From: Trogon surrucura
Lineage: Eukaryota; Chordata; Aves; Trogoniformes; Trogonidae
Direction: 5' to 3'
Assembly (NCBI GenBank): GCA_020746105.1
Contig: CM036618.1
Coordinates: 46,716,514-46,780,513, forward strand
DNA: 64,000 nucleotides
A program made the translations under genes and the position numbers. Under the pieces are notes generated by a model. It worked only from the letters and a program-made list of their open reading frames with translations, ran no database searches and was not told the DNA's origin. Each line of letters begins with the position of its first letter. Within the stretch, counting starts at the first letter, position 1. Below are positions 58,745-64,000 of this stretch, in pieces.

Positions 58745-61700
58745 CTAGAAAAGGAAGAAGCCAGAAAGCAATCGATGTTCTTAAATACTGTACAGCCACT
58801 GCCACATCAAAGCCTTTAGAACAGCAAGCATGAAACAGGCTTCTCCCTCCAAGCTGGTGAGCGGTGCTTCACAGAATCACAGAACAGTTTCGGTCAGAAG
58901 AGATCTTCAAGATCAAGTCCAACCTTTAAACACATACAGCGTAAATAAAGACTGCTGCCATTTTCATACAATCATCATTTGGATTAAAAAAACCCAAACA
59001 CTTCTTCTTTTCTTCCAGATGAAATACACTTCTTTTGTCTACGTATCTCAGAGAAGAAGGAAGACGACACTGGTCTCTACCTGGATTTCAGCACTTGTTC
59101 ATTACCTCCCGAGCTGCTGCCCTTTGCCAGGCACCAGCAGCGGCCACTGCAGCCATCGCTGGTGACAGGGGGTCCTACAAGCAGTAGCGATGGCTCAGTG
59201 CCAGGCCACTCACCACCAGCATGCTGTACTGGGAAGCCACTGCAGGGTGGGGTGACAGGAACCCCAGCTCCACATCATCCCAGCTGGGTGACCAGTAACG
59301 TTTTCTGTAGATGGAGACTACAGAGTCAATTCAGATTGGCATGACACATGTCAAAAACAAAATCTGGGTGTAGCTTCAGAAGGACTGTGCAGATTCCCCT
59401 TAGCAATGGAAAGCAGAAGAGGCAGGAGAATGCCAGGAAGGATTTCGTGTGAGTAAAGAGCGACTGAGCACTCCTTGCCGAGCTGCTCTCAGCTCACTGC
59501 ATGGCTCTGCTGTGTCCCAGCAGGACGCACGAGGGAAGGCAGCAAACAAACATCTTAAACCAAATCACTCCACTGCACCTGCTTCTCCCTTTGAAGGGAG
59601 AGCAGAAGGAATCACCAGCACAGGAACTGGTATTAAGTCATGTTCCTTACGGCACGACGGCAAAGTGCCAGGAAAAGGCCTTGCCAAGAGAACAGCTCAA
59701 CTCACACAGGCACAGGATCCTGAGACGCTAAAGTATGTGTATGAATGGAAAACACACATATAACCTTGCTGGTATTTTATGCATTTTACTGACACCTTCG
59801 AAAAGAATACCTATGATTTCCCCTTCCCCATTTACATTTCAGCTTCTTTACGGTGAACTAAAGCAAGGCGAGATATTCGGTGAGAGGGTTTTAAAACACC
59901 TGCAGGGAAGGAGGGCAATGGGCAGAACTCTTCCCAGCTCAGTGCTTTGTCTATTTTAAAAGCAATCAAAGCACGGTCATTTAATTACTTCTTCAAATCG
60001 ATATTATAGGGTTTCTCAAGAGCTGACTAATGAATTTGCTGTAGGCTTCACCTTCATAATTTTTTAGAAGAAACAGAAGAAATCGTTCAGTAACATAATA
60101 CAAATACAGAAAACAGCAAAGCAACCAAAAATAAACTCTTTCTCCCAAGGGGGAGATGACAAAGAATGTGGTGGCAACAGTGCAGCTCTGGAGTGCCAAT
60201 ACAGTTATCTTCTCCAACATGACCTAGAGCGTATGAACCACTTGAGAGTATAGGTTCTGTCATCAGAACAGGATGGAAAACCATGAAATTTTCATTTAGG
60301 CTATCAAAGGGAGGGCAATTGTAACAGTGATTTTGTCCAAGTAATCCCTGCATTCTTAGGACTCCACCTCATTTATTTATTTTATGCAATATCCAGTAAA
60401 AGCAGCAGTGTCTTTACACCAGAAATGATACTCATGACTGGTAACTCACAGAGGAGAAGCTGGGTAGTGTTGCTAGCGCTCACCCTGCCCAGCGTATGCC
60501 CATGCCATTTCTACCAGGACCACTCGGGTACCTCTCTGCATTCCCATCATCGGGCCTGGAACTTACTTGATTCCAGGAGGCGCTCCAGCTCTTCGGGGGG
60601 AACAAACTTCTCCCATTCGTGTGTTCCTTCTGGTACAATGCCCATTATTTTTTCTGCAACCACAATTCCCAGGACATAGGACAACTGGGTTTTATTGATT
60701 GTAGTAATGAATAAAGAACCTTCAGGCTAGGTGAAAGATTAAAATGTTCAATTAGAAAAGTATTCATTTTTTTAAAAAAATTGTAAATTTAATTGCATTT
60801 AAGGATGTAATTTGTCTACCTATGAGCTGGCATGTTGCAAGAGTAAGACCTAATTTCATCCCAGAATGGGTATTTATAAGTATACCACTTCTAGTGGACA
60901 GCAGGATGACCATGAGCCAGCAATGTGCCCTCGTGGCCAAGAAGGCCAATGGCATCCTGGGGTGTATTAGAAGGGGAGTAGCAAGTAGGTCAAGAGAGGT
61001 CCTCCTGCCCCTCTACTCTGCACTGGTGAGGCCACATCTGGAATATTGTGTCCAGTTCTGGGCCCCTCAGCTCAAGAGAGACAGGGAACTGCTTGAGAGA
61101 GTCCAGTGCAGAGCCACAAAGATGGTGAAGGGAGTGGAGCATCTCCCTTATGAGGAAAGGCTGAAGGAGCTGGGTCTCTTTAGCTTGGAGAAGAGGAGGT
61201 TGAGGGGTGACCTCATTAATGTTTATAAATATGTCAAGAGGGAGTGTCAGGAGGATGGTGCCAGGTTCTTTTCAGTGATGTTCAATGACAGGACAAGGGA
61301 CAATGGGTACAAGCTGGACCATAGGAGGTTCCACAAAAATATTAGGAAAAACTTTACCACTGTGAGGGTGACAGAGCACTGGCACAGGCTGCCCAGGGAG
61401 GTTGTGGAGTCTCCTTCTCTGGAGACATTCAAAACCTGCCTGGACGCGTTCCTGTACGATCTACTGCAGGTGATCCTGCTCTGGCAGGGGGGCTGGATTA
61501 GATGATCTTTTGAGGTCCCTTCCAACCCCTGACATTCTGTGATTCTGTGATAAATACAATAAAGAATATAATGTTCTGACAGTATGACTCAGCAGTCCTC
61601 AGTCAACGTAATCAAAGTCTTAGGCAGTCTGAAAACCATTGCCTTGCCCAAAAAAACATCTAACAAAGTCACTTATAACATTGCCCAGAAAATGGACAAA

Positions 61701-62748
61701 TAAAAGCTATTAAGGTATATACAATATCTATTGTAAAAAGAAACATTTTTTTAATTAAAACCAAAGTAAAATGCGCAGTGCTGCCCAATTTTTGAGGTTG
61801 CTGAATGCTGTGCTTATTTTAACAATTACAAGGTCAAAAATCAAAGCCAGAAATTAATTCAAGTACTTAAGAGACCCGTTGGTAGAAATAAAGGGTCATT
61901 TCTACATCGCCAACAGGCTAAAAATCAGTTAAGCGTTCAGCTCAAATAATCTATATTCCTTCTGAGGATCAGAAGGATAAATCAAGAGACTAAAGGAAAG
62001 CTGCTGCTTGTGCACTGGGCCTACCATCCTTCCTTACAAATGAAATAATATCAAAAGGAATAAAAAACCAAGCATATTATTATCTCCTAGCATAACTAAA
62101 ACCCTTTAACAGCAATCCAGGAGCACATCTGATGTGATGCTAGAGCTGGAAGGGAAGTTTGTGAGTCACAAACACCATCACAGCGCACCAGCAGGGGCAC
62201 TGCCATGTTTTCTCTCACCTGGGCAAAATCGGGTTTCTTAAGGTCTTGATGCAAAGCAACACTAGGTAATGCCATTAACACTAGCACAGCGTTGCGGAAA
62301 TAAACTTCCCCTAACTTTAGTTACTGAAGTTGGGAAGGTTGTACATGTATCACAGAGGAGAACGGAAGGCACCTCTAGAGCACGGTTCAGGCCTCAAGGT
62401 GGAGGAATGCATGGAGACGTAGGTTTTTTCACATTCCTTCAAACGAAGGCCTTAATAACAAAAGAGAATAAATACTCCCAAGAATGAAAGCAAAAACTCT
62501 CTTACCTTTAACACCTGAGAGCAACACTTGATAAACATTTCAAGGTCAGCCACATGCTCCACTACTTCAGAAGCTACAATTACATCAAAGGTTTCCATAG
62601 ACTCTTCCACAATCTCCTCCAGTGAACTGGACTTGTACTGTATTCGCTTGGCCAGGACTGGATCAAATGACTTGTGCTGATCTGCTGTTCTAATGTTGTC
62701 CTCCAGAGGATCAATTCCAGTAACTGAAGCTCCCAGTCTACCTAAAGG
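58548..62748 (-). CDS. COQ3: COQ3, mitochondrial ubiquinone-biosynthesis O-methyltransferase (3' part, last three coding exons)
   Basis: Exons 62506-62748, 60567-60726 and 58548-58744 join in frame to 199 C-terminal residues and a TGA stop. COQ3/UbiG is the S-adenosylmethionine-dependent enzyme that methylates both ring hydroxyls added during coenzyme Q synthesis, at the matrix side of the mitochondrial inner membrane in the COQ complex. The visible part starts just after the Gly-rich SAM motif I, which must lie in an exon beyond 64000. It includes the acidic β2 motif GIDP, motif [17 protein letters not shown], and the motif III region ending [10 protein letters not shown]. The C-terminal [13 protein letters not shown] and NYAMHA segments are typical of the family. 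The 5' exons, start and transit peptide are outside the window. The orthologue call is secure. Confidence 0.95.
58745..60566 (-). other. COQ3: COQ3 last intron
   Basis: This 1.8-kb intron with canonical ends contains a short minus-oriented CR1 relic at 58871-58937, close to the last exon. No other element or exon was recognised. Confidence 0.8.
58871..58937 (-). mobile_element. CR1 LINE 3' relic in the last COQ3 intron
   Basis: ACAGAATCACAGAACAGTTT and the following AAGAGATCTTCAAGATCAAG match the reverse complement of a CR1 tail. It is short and diverged and lies about 130 bases upstream of the last COQ3 exon in transcript order. Confidence 0.8.
60567..60726 (-). CDS. COQ3: COQ3 penultimate exon
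   Basis: The exon is 160 nt, with acceptor ACCTAG before 60726 and donor GTAAGT from 60566. It encodes [20 protein letters not shown], then [20 protein letters not shown] and [12 protein letters not shown]. The first triplet reads P-E-G, where the family usually has P-G-G after the preceding LK. The last base begins the split Asn codon A|AT. Confidence 0.95.
60727..62505 (-). other. COQ3: COQ3 penultimate intron
   Basis: This 1.8-kb intron with canonical ends is largely occupied by a plus-oriented CR1 copy at about 60890-61550, antisense to COQ3. The remainder (61551-62505) is AT-rich with nothing recognised. Confidence 0.8.
60890..61550 (+). mobile_element. CR1 LINE, 5'-truncated copy with an open RT C-terminal frame
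   Basis: The stretch reads in one open frame (60822-61505, 227 codons including unrelated leader) the C-terminal end of CR1 ORF2. Visible family motifs are [77 protein letters not shown] and [10 protein letters not shown]. The 3' end is the diagnostic CR1 tail, GATGATCTTTTGAGGTCCC followed by two copies of ATTCTGTG. It is 5'-truncated, as most CR1 copies are. It lies antisense inside a COQ3 intron. The truncated fragment lacks the catalytic reverse transcriptase motifs and the endonuclease, so it cannot be active itself. The frame is unbroken, which suggests a relatively recent insertion. Confidence 0.93.
62506..62748 (-). CDS. COQ3: COQ3 internal exon (SAM-binding core)
   Basis: The exon is 243 nt (81 codons, phase 0 at both ends), with acceptor TTATTAG before 62748 and donor GTAAGAG from 62505. 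It reads [20 protein letters not shown] at the start and [10 protein letters not shown] at the end. GIDP holds the acidic residue expected to bind the SAM ribose, and SEVVEHV is the conserved family motif after β4. Confidence 0.95.
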
Positions 62749-64000
62749 CTAATAATACAGAGTACAATTTATTCCCTCCATGAAAACAATTCACTTAAAC
62801 GTGTCTGCAACTTTGGAATGTACATACATGATGCAGAAACCATTCATGAGAGAACAGGACAGTAAAATAACAGTAGATTATGAGCTCTGATCCAGCAGTT
62901 TTATTTTAAATGGTTATTAAAGCAAGAAAACTCTTTGATTTTGGGAATTTGGTGTTAATTTTCTTAGAAAATTATATACTGGAATACACACAAACTGCGT
63001 GCTAACATGAATTGCTCCCAATACCTTTTTGTTACACCAAATAAAGATTTCCTCCACTGTTACCTTCTGATAGAGGAAAAACAAAGGAGGAAAAACAATG
63101 CCATATTTAATTACTGTCATTACTTTCTTCAACATCCACCTGTAATGGTAAATCCTCATATCTTTTTAATGGTTACTTAATATACGATTATCTCTGGGAC
63201 TTTCTCACTGCTGAGAACTAAACACTGATATTTACTAGGATAGCATCAGGGTTGGCTGTCACTCAAGTTTCTCCAGTGTCTTCTTACTCACGGGTTAACA
63301 CCTCAGCCATCACCTCTTCTGAAACTGAAACAGGCTGCAGAACATGACCACATGTATGTTATTCCAACCTGAAGTTCACCGGTTGTTCAGCCTAAGAAGG
63401 TGACGCAGCCCGACAGTTCTGCCAGCCTTGTCGGAGAGCAGGCTCACAAACACTGCATTTTCTTGCTTGCAGATGCTGACGAGGTTCCCAGAGTAAACCA
63501 GCCAAATCCTAAATTTGCAAACCATCCCTAGTCCATTGATAGGATAGAGCACCGTACAGAGCCTGGGGGGCCAAAGGGTTCTGTCACAAATAGTTATTTC
63601 TCAGTCCCAGGGTTGTGCAGACTCCTCCGGAAGCAGCTGGAACAACAGCCCCTGTACCAGGAGAACTTCTCCTGACAGAGGGGAGCTATGTCTCCGGTGT
63701 TTGACATTATGCTATGATCTTCCCATCAGATCAAAGCAAAAGTGAGAATCCCCACCCTCAATATAAAAAAAAACCAAACCTGAACATAAGCAATTCAAAG
63801 AAACAAAGAACAAGTTTATAACAGAAAATTATTCTTTGGTAATAAGGACTGCCATGATTAAAGTACACTTGTTTAGGCTTGTAAATTAAAAATAAATAAT
63901 TTTTTAAAATGTCATAATGCAACTGCCCAGAGGAATGCTTGGAAGACTTCATTCATTCTACCCCCCTCCTTTTCTTGACAGTGTTTGAAATCTTATTTTT
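62749..64000 (-). other. COQ3: COQ3 upstream intron (partial)
   Basis: The intron leads into the 62506-62748 exon and continues past the window edge. I see no further COQ3 exon here; the expected preceding exon with the Gly-rich SAM motif is not present up to 64000. Confidence 0.6.

Overview
The window looks like avian nuclear DNA. It has spliced vertebrate genes with GT-AG introns, CR1 LINE 3' ends with the typical repeated octamer tail, bird-type endogenous retrovirus solo LTRs, a CpG-island promoter and a few decayed MIR-like fragments. Two genes are recognisable, both on the minus strand: FAXC (complete coding sequence, six exons, 46787 down to 26258) and the last three coding exons of COQ3 (62748 down to 58548). 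From general knowledge, FAXC next to COQ3 in the same orientation is a conserved vertebrate arrangement (human 6q16), and this supports both calls. The species cannot be fixed from the sequence alone.

Layout. 1-19.7 kb: non-coding DNA beyond FAXC, holding a CR1 fragment (3940-4042), two solo LTRs with intact 5-bp target duplications (4548-5608 and 15785-16972) and two MIR-like relics. About 19.8-26.26 kb: probable long FAXC 3' UTR and downstream DNA. 26.26-46.79 kb: FAXC exons 6 to 1 and their introns, with CR1 fragments, an AT/CA microsatellite and a long G tract. 46.26-47.36 kb: CpG island over FAXC exon 1 and promoter. 47.4-58.45 kb: intergenic DNA with a third LTR copy (49167-50300), a GC-rich hairpin (54543-54584) and a long purine-rich tract (57455-57592). 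58.46-64 kb: 3' part of COQ3; its introns carry a CR1 copy with a 227-codon open frame (60822-61505) and a short CR1 relic.

The spliced FAXC model is 1230 nt, 409 codons plus stop, with all phases consistent and all splice sites canonical. The visible COQ3 exons join in frame to encode the C-terminal 199 residues of the coenzyme Q O-methyltransferase. The two genes have no known shared pathway: FAXC is a membrane-anchored GST/metaxin-like protein linked to axon development, and COQ3 is a mitochondrial enzyme. I found no convincing new system. The most noteworthy items are the LTR family, with long imperfect terminal inverted repeats and an internal array of CCCATGG-led units, the open CR1 frame, and the GC-rich hairpin.
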